DNA from: Clostridium sp.
GTDB taxonomy: Bacteria; Bacillota; Clostridia; Lachnospirales; Lachnospiraceae
Direction: 5' to 3'
DNA: 64,000 nt
Assembly: GCA_023664775.1 (NCBI GenBank)
Contig: JAMPEW010000004.1
Span: 51,256 to 115,255, forward strand
Every line of letters starts with the position of its first letter. Position 1 is the stretch's first letter. This document shows positions 43,930 through 54,152 of the stretch, piece by piece. Under the pieces are notes generated by a model, which was not told the origin of the DNA, searched no databases, and saw nothing but the letters and a program-made list of their open reading frames with translations. The position numbers were made by a program, and so were the translations under genes.

Positions 43930-44943
43930 ATGTTTACGATGCTTATTCGGGAAGAACAGGAAAAAAGGGAACATGATATATTAAGTCCTCACGCTTCCTT
44001 TAGCGATTTAAGCAGGGGACGGGAGAGAGAGGAAGCCTTGTGTGACATCAGAACTTCATTTCAAAGAGACAGGGATCGTATTATTCATTCAAAAGCTTTC
44101 CGCAGAATGAAGCACAAGACCCAGGTTTTTTTATCTCCTGGCGGGGATCACTACAGGACGAGGCTGACCCATACATTAGAGGTTTCACAGATTGCCAGAA
44201 CCATAGCAAGGGCGCTTCGGCTGAATGAGGATTTGACGGAAGCCATTGCGCTAGGGCATGATTTGGGACACACCCCCTTTGGACATGCGGGCGAAAGAGC
44301 CTTAACAAAATGTACAGGCAGACCTTTTTTACATAATGAACAGAGCGTCCGTGTTGTTGAGAGGCTTGAGAAAAACGGACGGGGGCTTAACCTTACATGG
44401 GAGGTAAGGGATGGTATTCTAAATCATAAAACCGCCTGTAAGCCTGCAACTCTTGAGGGGGATATTGTAAGAATTTCCGACAAGGTTGCATATATTAACC
44501 ATGATATTGACGACGGCATAAGGGCAGGCATTCTTACCGAGGCGGCATTACCGTCTGATTGTACTGATATTTTGGGGCATAGCACGAGAGACAGAATAAA
44601 CAGTATTATTCATTCCATCGTGTCGTGCAGTATGGACAAGGCTTATATCGTTATGTCGGAGGATTGCGAAAATGCACTGAAGAAGCTTAGAAGCTTTATG
44701 TTTGCGGATTTATACACAAATCCCATTGCTAAAAGCGAGGAGAGTAAGGCAGAGCATGTTATTGAGATGCTTTATTCGGAGTATGTAAACGATAGTTCAA
44801 GGCTTCCCGTTGAATATAGAAAATATATTGAGGATGGGGAGGACAGCAGGACGGTAATATGTGATTACATAGCAGGCATGACGGATAATTATGCCGTGGC
44901 AAAGGCGAAGGAACTGTTTTTGCCAAAGTCATGGGAAGGGTAA
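43930..44943 (+). CDS. dgt: dGTP triphosphohydrolase-like HD protein
   Basis: 337 residues; ATG 43939 (three codons later) is an alternative start, since GGAGG is only 3 nt from the first ATG and 12 nt from the second. HD-fold metal residues: RLTHTLEVSQIARTIARAL, ALGHDLGHTPFGHAGE and later SDKVAYINHDIDD. It splits dNTPs, usually dGTP, into the nucleoside and triphosphate. It lies just before dnaG, as in many Clostridia. Confidence 0.9.
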   Translation: MFTMLIREEQEKREHDILSPHASFSDLSRGREREEALCDIRTSFQRDRDRIIHSKAFRRMKHKTQVFLSPGGDHYRTRLTHTLEVSQIARTIARALRLNEDLTEAIALGHDLGHTPFGHAGERALTKCTGRPFLHNEQSVRVVERLEKNGRGLNLTWEVRDGILNHKTACKPATLEGDIVRISDKVAYINHDIDDGIRAGILTEAALPSDCTDILGHSTRDRINSIIHSIVSCSMDKAYIVMSEDCENALKKLRSFMFADLYTNPIAKSEESKAEHVIEMLYSEYVNDSSRLPVEYRKYIEDGEDSRTVICDYIAGMTDNYAVAKAKELFLPKSWEG

Positions 44944-44958
44944 TAGAGGTAATGAAAT

Positions 44959-46728
44959 TTGTATTATTCAGATGATATAATAGAGGAAGTCAGAAGCCGC
45001 AATGACATCGTTGATGTGATAGGTGGATATGTAAGTCTTAAAAAACAGGGTAATTCCTATTCGGCATGCTGTCCTTTTCACCATGAAAAGACGCCCTCCT
45101 TTCATGTGAGCCGAGACAAACAGCTATATCACTGCTTTGGCTGTGGCGCAAGTGGAAATGTATTTACCTTCGTAAGGGAATACGAGAATATGGGCTTTGT
45201 GGAGGCAATGAAGCTTTTGGCGGACAGATCGGGCATGACGCTGCCTGAGTATGAGCTTAGTCCGAAGCAAAAGGAACAGGAGAATTACCGTACTGCATTA
45301 AAGGAGCTAAACAAAACTGCCGCAGCATATTTCCATTATCTTCTGACAAAAACGGAGCATGGAAAAAAGGCACTTGACTATTTACACAACAGGGGATTTA
45401 CGGATGATACCATAACGGCATTTGCAATGGGATATTCGGACATTTATAATGATGATCTTTATAAATACCTGAAAAATAAAGGATATACTGACAGGCAGAT
45501 GGTAGATGCAGGTCTTGTGGATGTATATGAGGATAGGGGAGCAAACGATAAATTTTGGAATCGGGTCATGGTTCCCATCCTTGACATAAACGGCAAGGTG
45601 ATTGCTTTTGGAGGACGTGTTTTGGGTGATGCCAAGCCGAAATATGTAAACACGAAGGAAACTGCTGTTTTTGATAAAAGCCGCAATTTGTTTGCGATGA
45701 ATATTGCACGACGTTCCAAACGCCGCGGCATTATAATATGTGAGGGCTATATGGATGTGATAGCCATGCATCAGGCAGGCTTTGACAATGCGGTTGCGTC
45801 GCTTGGAACTGCGTTTACGATAGGGCAGGCAAATATTATAAAGCGGTATACGGATGAGGTGTATCTTGCCTATGACAGTGACGGGGCAGGCACAAATGCA
45901 ACCATGAAGGCGATAGGCATTATGCGTTCGGCAGGGATTACCACAAGGGTAATAGACATGAAGCCATACAAGGACCCTGACGAGTTTATAAAAAATATGG
46001 GAAGGGAAGCTTATGAGGAACGCATCCTCCATGCCTCTACGGGAATTATGTTCGAGGTGGCTTGTCTTGCAGGCAGCTATAATCTGAAGGACCCTGAGGA
46101 AAAAACAAGGTTTACGAAAGAAGCTGCAAAGAGAATTTCAGCCATTGAGGAGGTTGTGACACGTCACAGCTATATTGAGGCAGTGGCGGAACAGTACAGG
46201 CTTGACGCTGACGGTTTCAAGAGCATGGTTACGAAATACGGTACCTTGGGGATGAAGGAGTCGGAGATTACCAACAGCGCACCGAGGAGAACCACGCAAA
46301 AGCAGGATGACACAAATATGCCTGAACGGCTGCTGCTTACATGGCTTGTAAATGATACGGGGTTGTTTGATGTGCTTTCAGGCATCATATCTGAGGAGGA
46401 TTTTGTGGCAGAGGACTACAGAGCCGTTGCGGATATTTTATTTCTACAGTACAGGGAAACGGGGCAGGTAAAGCCTGCTGCGATAGTAGATATGTTTCCT
46501 GATATGGACAAGCAGAGGCTTGTGGCCTCTATTTTGCAGACGGAGTTTGCCTTTGACATGGATCTTGAGGAGAGGGAAAAGGCTGTAAATGATGTTGTAA
46601 AAAGAACAAAGCTTGCAAAAATTGATTATGATATGTCTATGTGCATGGATGATATGACAAGGCTTCAGGAGCTTATCAAGGCTAAGGCTAAGATAGCAAA
46701 ACTGCATATTTCATTAAAAAGTGGATAG
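44959..46728 (+). CDS. dnaG: DNA primase
   Basis: 589 residues from a TTG with GAGG 9 nt upstream (no in-frame ATG fits). Zinc domain CPFHHEKTPSFH...YHCFGCG (~38-64), RNA-polymerase-like core with the TOPRIM motifs ICEGYMDVIAMHQ and YDSDGAGTNA (~260-315), and a C-terminal helicase-binding region. It makes primers at the replication fork. Followed by rpoD, a long-conserved order. Confidence 0.95.
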   Translation: MYYSDDIIEEVRSRNDIVDVIGGYVSLKKQGNSYSACCPFHHEKTPSFHVSRDKQLYHCFGCGASGNVFTFVREYENMGFVEAMKLLADRSGMTLPEYELSPKQKEQENYRTALKELNKTAAAYFHYLLTKTEHGKKALDYLHNRGFTDDTITAFAMGYSDIYNDDLYKYLKNKGYTDRQMVDAGLVDVYEDRGANDKFWNRVMVPILDINGKVIAFGGRVLGDAKPKYVNTKETAVFDKSRNLFAMNIARRSKRRGIIICEGYMDVIAMHQAGFDNAVASLGTAFTIGQANIIKRYTDEVYLAYDSDGAGTNATMKAIGIMRSAGITTRVIDMKPYKDPDEFIKNMGREAYEERILHASTGIMFEVACLAGSYNLKDPEEKTRFTKEAAKRISAIEEVVTRHSYIEAVAEQYRLDADGFKSMVTKYGTLGMKESEITNSAPRRTTQKQDDTNMPERLLLTWLVNDTGLFDVLSGIISEEDFVAEDYRAVADILFLQYRETGQVKPAAIVDMFPDMDKQRLVASILQTEFAFDMDLEEREKAVNDVVKRTKLAKIDYDMSMCMDDMTRLQELIKAKAKIAKLHISLKSG

Positions 46729-46759
46729 AATATAAACACTATGGAAGGATGGAAAAATA

Positions 46760-47920
46760 ATGGATGAAAATGTAACAAAGGATCAGGCATTGGAGGAAAA
46801 GTTCCAGATAAAGCTGAAGGAGCTTTTAGAGCTTGCCAGGAAAAAGAAAAATGTCATAGAGGATACGGAGATAATCAATCATTTCAATGACTGCAAGGAA
46901 ATTGAGCTGACAACGGACAGGATGATTACCATATTTGAATTTCTTGAGGAAAACAGTGTGGACGTCCTGACGATTACGGATGATGCAGATGATGACGAGC
47001 CTGATGACGCACTGCTTGCGGCCGGTGATGAGGAGATAGACGTTGATGTTGAGCACATTGATTTGTCTGTTCCTGACGGCGTAAGTATTGAGGATCCGGT
47101 AAGGATGTACCTAAAGGAAATTGGCAAGGTTCCGTTGCTCAGTGCAGAGGAGGAAATTGAGCTTGCAAAGAGAATGGAGGACGGAGACGAGGAGGCAAAG
47201 AAAAAGCTTGCCGAAGCAAATTTAAGACTCGTTGTGAGCATTGCCAAGCGATATGTAGGACGAGGCATGCTGTTTCTTGACCTGATTCAGGAGGGCAATC
47301 TTGGTCTGATTAAGGCTGTGGAGAAGTTTGATTACCGTAAGGGATATAAGTTTTCAACCTATGCGACATGGTGGATCAGACAGGCGATTACAAGAGCCAT
47401 TGCCGACCAGGCAAGGACAATCCGTATTCCTGTGCACATGGTTGAAACAATTAATAAGCTGATTCGTGTATCGAGGCAGCTGCTTCAGGAGCTTGGAAGG
47501 GAGCCGCTTCCTGAGGAGATTGCTGAGGAGATGGATATTCCTGTTGAGAGAGTCAGAGAGATACTGAAAATATCACAGGAGCCTGTTTCTCTTGAAACGC
47601 CTATCGGTGAGGAGGAGGACAGCCATTTGGGCGATTTCATTCAGGATGAGAATGTACCTGTCCCTGCGGAGGCAGCCGCATTTACACTTTTGAAGGAGCA
47701 GCTTGTTGATGTGCTCAGCACCCTTACGGAGCGGGAGCAGAAGGTTTTAAGACTTCGCTTCGGACTTGATGACGGCAGGGCAAGAACACTTGAGGAAGTA
47801 GGAAAAGAGTTCAAGGTTACAAGAGAGAGAATCAGACAGATAGAGGCGAAGGCTTTGAGAAAATTAAGACATCCTAGCAGAAGCCGTAAGCTCAAGGATT
47901 ATCTGGAGGATAACAGCTAG
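46760..47920 (+). CDS. rpoD: Primary sigma factor (sigma-70/SigA)
   Basis: 386 residues. A short acidic region 1.1, then region 1.2 ([17 protein letters not shown]), 2.3-2.4 ([20 protein letters not shown]), region 3 and region 4.2 helix-turn-helix ([20 protein letters not shown]). It recognises the TTGACA/TATAAT promoters seen across this window. Confidence 0.97.
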   Translation: MDENVTKDQALEEKFQIKLKELLELARKKKNVIEDTEIINHFNDCKEIELTTDRMITIFEFLEENSVDVLTITDDADDDEPDDALLAAGDEEIDVDVEHIDLSVPDGVSIEDPVRMYLKEIGKVPLLSAEEEIELAKRMEDGDEEAKKKLAEANLRLVVSIAKRYVGRGMLFLDLIQEGNLGLIKAVEKFDYRKGYKFSTYATWWIRQAITRAIADQARTIRIPVHMVETINKLIRVSRQLLQELGREPLPEEIAEEMDIPVERVREILKISQEPVSLETPIGEEEDSHLGDFIQDENVPVPAEAAAFTLLKEQLVDVLSTLTEREQKVLRLRFGLDDGRARTLEEVGKEFKVTRERIRQIEAKALRKLRHPSRSRKLKDYLEDNS

Positions 47921-47936
47921 ATTTTGGTGATGGATT

Positions 47937-48647
47937 ATGTCGAATGTAAGGCTTTCAAAGCGTATGCAGACCGTTGTGGATTTTGTGGATGAGAGAAGTG
48001 TCGCTGACATTGGCTGCGACCATGCTCATGTGGCAATTTGGCTTGCCATGCATGGCGTTGAAACTGTGGTTGCCATGGATATTAAAAACGGACCGCTTAA
48101 AATCGCAGAGGAAAATATTAGGGCATACGGATTGGAGAGGGTGATAAAGGTAAGACAGTCCGATGGTATGTCGGGGCTTAAATTAGGCGAGGCTTCCTGT
48201 GCTATAATTGCCGGGATGGGTGGTGAGCTTATCACAAAAATTCTTGATAAAGGAAGGGCACACCTTGATAAGGGGATTCACCTTATCTTACAGCCTCAGT
48301 CTGAAATACATAAGGTACGTGAGTTTTTACTTAGGAATAACTATAGTATCACTAAGGAAAAAATGCTTGTTGAGGAAGATAAATTTTATAATGTAATGAA
48401 AGCGCTTCCTGTTGTAGATACAGACAGTGTAAGAAAAACACCATACTCGGAGCTTGAAATCATGTATGGACGGATTTTGCTTGAGGAGAAGGACCGTGTG
48501 CTGAAATGTTTTCTTATCGAGGAAAAGCGTAAGCGTTCTGACATAAAGGAGAGACTTAAGGGGGCATATACGCCTGCATCGGCTCATAGATTAGATACGA
48601 TAGGTCAGGAAATTGCATTTATAAATCAGGCACTTGAAATGCTGTAG
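47937..48647 (+). CDS. trmK: tRNA (adenine-22-N1)-methyltransferase
   Basis: 236 residues. SAM-binding motif SVADIGCDHAHVAIWLA (~20-36) and the family phrase AIIAGMGGELITKIL, then ILQPQSE. TrmK methylates A22 of tRNAs with a long variable arm. It is found downstream of rpoD and upstream of a nif3-like gene in many Firmicutes, as here. Confidence 0.9.
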   Translation: MSNVRLSKRMQTVVDFVDERSVADIGCDHAHVAIWLAMHGVETVVAMDIKNGPLKIAEENIRAYGLERVIKVRQSDGMSGLKLGEASCAIIAGMGGELITKILDKGRAHLDKGIHLILQPQSEIHKVREFLLRNNYSITKEKMLVEEDKFYNVMKALPVVDTDSVRKTPYSELEIMYGRILLEEKDRVLKCFLIEEKRKRSDIKERLKGAYTPASAHRLDTIGQEIAFINQALEML

Positions 48648-48674
48648 CAAATTTAGTTTTGTTGGAGGAAATAC

Positions 48675-49448
48675 ATGCTTTGTAAGGATATTATAAAAAT
48701 ACTTGAGGCACAGTCACCGCCGGAATATGCTGAGGATTGGGACAATGTGGGACTTCTGGTGGGACGTAAGAATAAAAAAATAAAAAAAATAATGCTTGCT
48801 GTGGACGCTACATATGAGGTCTGTCAGGCTGCCATAGAAGGCGGCGTTGACATGATTATCACCCACCATCCTATGATTTTTTCCAAAATGAATAGAGTAA
48901 ATGATGACACGATTCTTGGCAATAAGGTACTTGCCCTTGTTGAGGCAGGTATTGTCTGCTACGCAATGCATACTAATTTTGATACAAAGGGCGGTATGGC
49001 GAAGGAGGCAGCCCTTATGCTCAGGCTTAAAAATACAGAGGTTCTTCAGGAAACCCATAACGGTGAGGGCTTGGGGCAAATTGGAATTTTAAAGGATGCG
49101 GTACCCCTTGACGAGCTTGCATGTGTTGTCAAGGACTGCTTTGATATTGAAAAGGTAATGGTGTACGGCAAGGCTGATAAGTCGGTTGAAAAGATAGCCA
49201 TATGTCCCGGCTCGGGTAAAAGCGTTATAAAAACGGCCATCGAAAAGGGTGCGGATTGTCTCATAACAGGTGATATAGGACACCATGATGGCTTGGATGC
49301 CCTTGAAATGGGACTTACCATTATAGATGCGTCACATTACGGCATTGAAAAGCTTTTTATGACATTTATGTATAACTATCTGAAGGACTTTTGTCCGGGT
49401 GTCGAGCTTTCTATTGCAGATGTGGGCGCACCGTTCCGTGTAATCTGA
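48675..49448 (+). CDS. Nif3-like dinuclear-metal protein (YqfO type)
   Basis: 257 residues. Metal ligands of the family: ITHHPMIFSKMNRV, CYAMHTNFD and DASHYGIEKLFM near the end. Proteins of this family form toroidal hexamers with two metals per subunit; a GTP cyclohydrolase-like role has been proposed in annotation but is not settled. GGAGGAAA precedes the ATG. Confidence 0.9.
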   Translation: MLCKDIIKILEAQSPPEYAEDWDNVGLLVGRKNKKIKKIMLAVDATYEVCQAAIEGGVDMIITHHPMIFSKMNRVNDDTILGNKVLALVEAGIVCYAMHTNFDTKGGMAKEAALMLRLKNTEVLQETHNGEGLGQIGILKDAVPLDELACVVKDCFDIEKVMVYGKADKSVEKIAICPGSGKSVIKTAIEKGADCLITGDIGHHDGLDALEMGLTIIDASHYGIEKLFMTFMYNYLKDFCPGVELSIADVGAPFRVI

Positions 49449-49548
49449 TTGTGTCGAGTTTTCTATGGAAAATGTACTGAAAGCAAAGCTGGGTTTGATA
49501 GAAAACTGCCAGGTAATGGACTGACGTTTAAAGAAAGAAGGGAATCTT

Positions 49549-51210
49549 ATGGAAAAAATTGATATTACTGTTGAAGGAAGTACATACAGCATTGATAGAT
49601 TTTCAACAATTGAGGATTTTATAAAGCAGCATATGCCAAATGAATATCTTAAAATCATATTGGCGTTTCGGGATAAAAAACTCTGCGAGCTTGGAAATAT
49701 TTTAGATAAAAGCTGTGAGCTTGAATTTGTTACAGCGACAAGCGTTATCGGATATGACACCTACAGACGAAGCCTGAAGTTCCTTATGCTCAAGGCATTT
49801 TCAGATATTTTGGGAGGCTTTACAAAATCGAGAATTAACATTATGTATACCATGGGTAAAGGACTTTACTGTAAGTTTATTGGCGATGAAGTGACTGTTG
49901 ATAATAAACTGCTTTACAGGGTTAAAGCACATATGCTTGAGCTTGTGGATCAAAATATTGATTTTGTAAAGGAGAGCGTCACAACCGATGAGGCGATAAA
50001 ACGCTTTAAAAGGCAGGGAATGGCTGATAAGGAAAAGCTGTTTTCCTTTCGGCGCGTTTCAAAGGTTAATATATACAGCTTAGCTGGCTACGAGGATTAT
50101 TTTTACGGTTATATGGTGCCGTCCACAGGTTATCTGAAATATTTTGATTTGCTTTTGTATGACGAGGGATTTTTGCTTATGTGTCCGTCCAAGGAATGTC
50201 CGGATGTCATTCCTGCATTTAAGCCACAGGAAAAGCTTTTTAATGTGTTGAAAACCTCGGATTTGTGGAGCAAGATGCTCGATGTGGACAATGTTGGCGA
50301 TTTGAATGAGACGATAACAAAGGGAGATATAAGAGAGCTTATGCTTGTGCAGGAGGCTCTTATGGAAAAGCAGATTGCGCAGATTGCCGATATGATTTTG
50401 CAGGGAAATAAGAAGATTGTCTTGATTGCAGGACCAAGCTCATCAGGAAAGACTACGTTTTCACACAGATTAAGCGTGCAGCTTAGGGCGCATGGGTTAA
50501 GACCTTATCCGCTTGCACTTGACAATTATTTTCTTGAAAGAGAGCTTACCCCTAAGGATGAAAATGGGAATTATGATTTTGAGTGTATTGAGGCTATGGA
50601 CCTTAATCTATTTAATTCCGATATGATAAAGCTTCTTGACGGGGAGGAAATACAGATACCTACCTTTAACTTTACCGTTGGGAAAAAGGAATATAAGGGA
50701 AAAACGCTGAAGCTTAATGATGGAGACGTCCTTGTTGCAGAGGGAATACATGCACTCAATCCGCTTATGACAAGCAAGCTTCCTGACGAGAGCAAGTTTA
50801 AGGTTTATATCAGCGCACTCACACAGCTTAATATTGATGAGCATAACAGGATTCCGACAACTGACGGAAGGCTTATCAGGCGTATTGTGAGAGATGCAAG
50901 GACAAGAGGAAATGATGCAAGGGCTACAATTGGTATGTGGCCTTCCGTAAGACGGGGCGAGGAAAAGTATATTTTTCCGTTTCAGGAGCAGGCGGACGTT
51001 ATGTTTAATTCCGCACTTATCTATGAGCTTAGCGTTATTAAACAGTTTGCCGAACCGCTTTTGTTTGCCGTTCCAAGAGACTGCCCTGAGTATTATGAGG
51101 CAAAAAGGCTGCTCAAGTTTTTGGATTACTTTTTGGGGCTGGATGTTACAAATGTGCCTGACAATTCCATATTAAGGGAATTTGTTGGGGGTGGCTGCTT
51201 TGATTTGTAG
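49549..51210 (+). CDS. Nucleoside (uridine) kinase with TGS / ThrRS-like N-terminal region
   Basis: 553 residues. Residues ~1-60 look like a TGS domain, ~60-250 like the second additional domain of threonyl-tRNA synthetase, then a uridine-kinase P-loop domain (LIAGPSSSGKTTFSHRLS, ~292-309) with LDNYFLERE and RRIVRDARTRG. It probably phosphorylates uridine or cytidine for salvage; the N-terminal region may sense or bind RNA. AAGAAGGG precedes the ATG. Confidence 0.88.
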   Translation: MEKIDITVEGSTYSIDRFSTIEDFIKQHMPNEYLKIILAFRDKKLCELGNILDKSCELEFVTATSVIGYDTYRRSLKFLMLKAFSDILGGFTKSRINIMYTMGKGLYCKFIGDEVTVDNKLLYRVKAHMLELVDQNIDFVKESVTTDEAIKRFKRQGMADKEKLFSFRRVSKVNIYSLAGYEDYFYGYMVPSTGYLKYFDLLLYDEGFLLMCPSKECPDVIPAFKPQEKLFNVLKTSDLWSKMLDVDNVGDLNETITKGDIRELMLVQEALMEKQIAQIADMILQGNKKIVLIAGPSSSGKTTFSHRLSVQLRAHGLRPYPLALDNYFLERELTPKDENGNYDFECIEAMDLNLFNSDMIKLLDGEEIQIPTFNFTVGKKEYKGKTLKLNDGDVLVAEGIHALNPLMTSKLPDESKFKVYISALTQLNIDEHNRIPTTDGRLIRRIVRDARTRGNDARATIGMWPSVRRGEEKYIFPFQEQADVMFNSALIYELSVIKQFAEPLLFAVPRDCPEYYEAKRLLKFLDYFLGLDVTNVPDNSILREFVGGGCFDL

Positions 51211-51248
51211 CTTGTAATTTGAATATTAAAACGAAGGCGGGATTGTAG

Positions 51249-51315
51249 TGTGGATGTATGTAATGCAAGTTGGACTGTAAGAGTGGATGTATGTATGTGA
51301 TGCAAGTCGGACTAT
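51249..51315 (+). repeat. Partial tandem duplication at the 3' end of rnpB
   Basis: GTGGATGTATGTAATGCAAG and the ~15 bases after it (from 51249) recur, with changes and a 4-bp insertion, from 51283 into the 3' end of the RNase P RNA gene. The outer copy lies just beyond the mature end. Confidence 0.65.
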
Positions 51316-51718
51316 AAGCCGGGTTATGTCGAGAGTGATTATCTATCTAGGCATTATGTTACCATAATGCTCAAGCGACCTACCTAAAGACCCAGCGGGC
51401 AACTGCATTGTCTTATGTTTGGTCTTGCTTCGGATGGGGTTTACAGAGCCTGCACTGTTACCAGTACAGCGGTGAGCTCTTACCTCGCCTTTCCACCCTT
51501 ACTAATATCATAAGGATGGACCCGGTGAAGCAGGGGGATTCCTTATAATGGACCCACGAAGCTTTGTCTGGCATTGCCTTATAATAATTAGCGGTATATT
51601 TCTGTTGCACTAGCCTGGGAGTTACCTCCACCGGACGTTATCCGGCATCCTGCCCTATGAAGCCCGGACTTTCCTCACCTGCCATATGGCAGCCGCAACC
51701 ACTCATCCGGCTTGCACC
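51299..51718 (-). ncRNA. rnpB: RNase P RNA, bacterial type A
   Basis: About 420 nt on the minus strand. Conserved parts read in order: GAGGAAAGTCCGGGCTTCAT, GGCAGGATGCCGG, GTGCAACAGAAA, GGTAAGGGTGGAAAGGC, GGTAAGAGCTCACCG, GGTAACAGTGCAGGC, GTAAACCCCATCCG, GAGCAAGACCAAA, AGATAGATAATCAC and finally ACATAACCCGGCTTAT. The ends pair as helix P1 (GGTGCAAGCCGGA with TCCGACTTGCATC). It is the catalytic RNA that trims tRNA 5' ends. Confidence 0.96.
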
Positions 51719-51725
51719 AAAGCTT

Positions 51726-51754
51726 AGAGTAACATATTTGTAAATTTGTTTCAA
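51726..51754 (-). promoter_or_regulatory. Promoter of rnpB
   Basis: Minus strand TTGAAA, 17 bp, TACTCT; start predicted at the first bases of helix P1. Confidence 0.65.
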
Positions 51755-51833
51755 GCTGTAAAATAAATGTATGATAGACAGGATAGAGATACGGTTTTGT
51801 AATTATGGTAAAATATGCACAAACGCATATGAT

Positions 51834-51858
51834 GCTTTGCGAAGGAACATCGCAAAGC
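51834..51858 (+). promoter_or_regulatory. Perfect hairpin upstream of the nitroreductase gene
   Basis: GCTTTGCGA/TCGCAAAGC, 9 bp, 7-nt loop. The left half CTTTGCGAAGGA recurs at 63870 upstream of another gene. Confidence 0.5.
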
Positions 51859-51931
51859 TGCGATTGATGGTATGGTATCATGAGCATTATAGGTTTTATA
51901 AATATTTTTTAATAGAAAAGGAGATATGATT

Positions 51932-52474
51932 ATGGACGCATTAGAATGTATCAAAACAAGAAGAAGTGTAAGAAGATACACAGAGGAGGTTATTTCACAG
52001 GAAACAATGAATGAAATCATTGACATGGCAAAGATGGCGCCTACATGGAAAAACACGCAGACGCTGAGATATGTCGTTGTTTCAGACAGGACATTGATAG
52101 ATAAAATTAAGGACGAGTGTATACTCGGACATGAGGGAAATGGAAAAACACTTGCGTCCTGCAACATGCTTGTGGTTCTTGCTCAGATAAACGGAAGATG
52201 TGGATATGAGAAAGATGGAAGCTTTACAACCTCAAAGGGCGCAGGCTGGGAAATGTTTGATGCAGGAATTGCGGCTCAGACATTTTGTCTTGCGGCACAT
52301 GAGAAGGGCTACGGTACATGTATCATGGGTATTTTTGATGATAAAAAGGTAGCCGAGGCTGTGGCACTTCCTGAGGGACAGACCGTAGCGGCGCTTATTT
52401 CCATAGGAAGGCCTAAATTTATACCTGACCCTGTGCCAAGAAAGGAAACAGGAGAGTTAGTGAAATATATGTAA
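51932..52474 (+). CDS. Nitroreductase-family flavoprotein
   Basis: 180 residues from the ATG 8 nt after AAGGAG; the ATG six bases earlier is too near the site. The N-terminal FMN-binding signature CIKTRRSVRRYTEE (~6-19), the phrase MAKMAPTWKNTQTLRYVVV and GYGTCIMGIFDD fit the short nitroreductase group. It would reduce a nitro or other electrophilic compound with NAD(P)H. The physiological substrate is unknown. It stands alone. Confidence 0.88.
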   Translation: MDALECIKTRRSVRRYTEEVISQETMNEIIDMAKMAPTWKNTQTLRYVVVSDRTLIDKIKDECILGHEGNGKTLASCNMLVVLAQINGRCGYEKDGSFTTSKGAGWEMFDAGIAAQTFCLAAHEKGYGTCIMGIFDDKKVAEAVALPEGQTVAALISIGRPKFIPDPVPRKETGELVKYM

Positions 52475-52493
52475 ATTTTTACGGGTGATAAGT

Positions 52494-53717
52494 ATGATAA
52501 ACGGACGAACAAGTCAGATAATTAACAGGCTGATAAATAATATAGAAAACGGACAAAGCGTACCGCTTTCTACGGGAAAGGTCATGGTAAACAAGGATGA
52601 AATGCTGCTTATGCTGCGTCAGCTTGAAAGCGTTATGGAGGGCGAGCTTAAGGTTTACCGTGATGTAAATGACAGAAAGGGTAAAATTATTACCGATGCA
52701 AAAAAGGAAGCAGAGGACATTATTCACGAGGCAGAGCAGACGGCAAGCAGAATAAGGGTGACAAAGCGTGTGTCCACAATTGGCGGAGGCTTTCGGGCAG
52801 ACAAGCTCGACAATGAAGATAAAATGGCGCTTAGAACTGCAACTGATATATATGCAGCATCACTTATATATACGGACGAGATGCTTACGGAGGTTAATGA
52901 CCTGCTGTCCCAGGCATATGACTATGTGAACAAACAATATGGAAGAATGTTAAGCGACTTAGAGCAGAAGGCGAACATTATTGCCAACAATAAAGCGGAG
53001 CTTATGACTAATCTGAAGGAGCTGAGTCGTGAGGACAGATACGAGCAGATACTTGAGCTTGCACAGCTTTTGTCAAATGAGCTTTACAGCGAACGGCAGA
53101 AAATGAAGGACATGGAATATGAGGATGGGCGTAATGAGAAAAAAAGTCTGCCTAAGCAGGAAGATGCTGTCAAAGAGACGGTTGCCAAAAAAAATGTTGC
53201 CAGCAGAGATGCTGCAAGAGAACGCACTGACAGAGAACGTACTGCCGAAGAAAAATATGTACCCGAGGAGGATTCTGCTTTTGGTAGTGCAAAAACACAG
53301 CAGCCGCCAATGAAAGACGTGAGAGAACGAGCTGTCCAAAAAGCTGTTGCTGACAGAGATGTTATCAAAAAACGCTCTGTAAAAGAAGGCACTGTCAAAG
53401 AAAAATATGTACCTGAGGAGGATTCCGCCTTTAGTAGTGCAAAAACACAGCAGTTGCTGATAAAAGACGTGAGAGAACGAGCTGCAAAAAAAAATATTGC
53501 TAACAGAGAACGAACTGCTCAAAAAGATATTGCCGACAGAGATGTTATCAAAGAACGCTCTGTAAAAGAAAACGCTGTCAAAGAAAAATATGTACCCGAG
53601 GAGGATTCCGCCTTTGACAGTGTAAAAACACAGCGTTTACCAATAGAGGATGTCAGGAGGGCAAAAGCTGAAAACAGTAGTACATCCAAGGATGTGAAAA
53701 CGACACGTATGGAATAG
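52494..53717 (+). CDS. Coiled-coil protein with repeated KYVPEEDSAF motif
   Basis: 407 residues from the ATG with GGGTGA 5 nt upstream. Residues ~1-210 are helical and include a segment (AKKEAEDIIHEAEQTASRIR) like DivIVA or ATPase stalk helices. Residues ~230-407 carry three copies of EKYVPEEDSAF followed by KTQ and DVRERA, ~50 and ~61 residues apart, in a charged, disordered background. No membrane helix. A scaffold role is possible; function is not recognised. Confidence 0.78.
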   Translation: MINGRTSQIINRLINNIENGQSVPLSTGKVMVNKDEMLLMLRQLESVMEGELKVYRDVNDRKGKIITDAKKEAEDIIHEAEQTASRIRVTKRVSTIGGGFRADKLDNEDKMALRTATDIYAASLIYTDEMLTEVNDLLSQAYDYVNKQYGRMLSDLEQKANIIANNKAELMTNLKELSREDRYEQILELAQLLSNELYSERQKMKDMEYEDGRNEKKSLPKQEDAVKETVAKKNVASRDAARERTDRERTAEEKYVPEEDSAFGSAKTQQPPMKDVRERAVQKAVADRDVIKKRSVKEGTVKEKYVPEEDSAFSSAKTQQLLIKDVRERAAKKNIANRERTAQKDIADRDVIKERSVKENAVKEKYVPEEDSAFDSVKTQRLPIEDVRRAKAENSSTSKDVKTTRME

Positions 53718-53729
53718 GTGGGATTTATA

Positions 53730-54152
53730 ATGTTTAGCTATAAAAGACCGGTACACTATTATGAGACAGATAAGATGGGTGTTGTCCATCATTCAAATTA
53801 TGCACGGTATTTGGAGGAGTGCCGTATTGAAATGCTTAAATTTTACGATATGCCTTATGATATGATAGAGGAAATGGGCTATATGATACCAGTGCTTGAT
53901 TTGAAATGCTCCTTTAAGGAGCCTGCTAAATTTGGTGAAACGCTGATTATTGTGCCAAAGGTTGAGCAGGTAACGGCAGGGAGATTTTACGTTTCCTATG
54001 TCATTTATGATGAAACAATGACCCATATAAAGCATGTGGCTGAAACGTCACATTGCTTTTTGGATAAAAGCTTTAATATTGTGAGCCTAAAAAAGAAAGA
54101 ACCGGAGCTTTATGATAAGCTTCTTGCAACGACGGGAGGACAAAATGCTTAA
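53730..54152 (+). CDS. Hotdog-fold acyl-CoA thioesterase (YbgC/FadM type)
   Basis: 140 residues from the ATG with AGGTGGG ~7 nt upstream. The 4HBT signature YETDKMGVVHHSNYARYLEE (~9-28) includes the catalytic Asp. It hydrolyses short acyl-CoA esters. The metF start lies within its last codons, so the two are coupled. Confidence 0.88.
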   Translation: MFSYKRPVHYYETDKMGVVHHSNYARYLEECRIEMLKFYDMPYDMIEEMGYMIPVLDLKCSFKEPAKFGETLIIVPKVEQVTAGRFYVSYVIYDETMTHIKHVAETSHCFLDKSFNIVSLKKKEPELYDKLLATTGGQNA

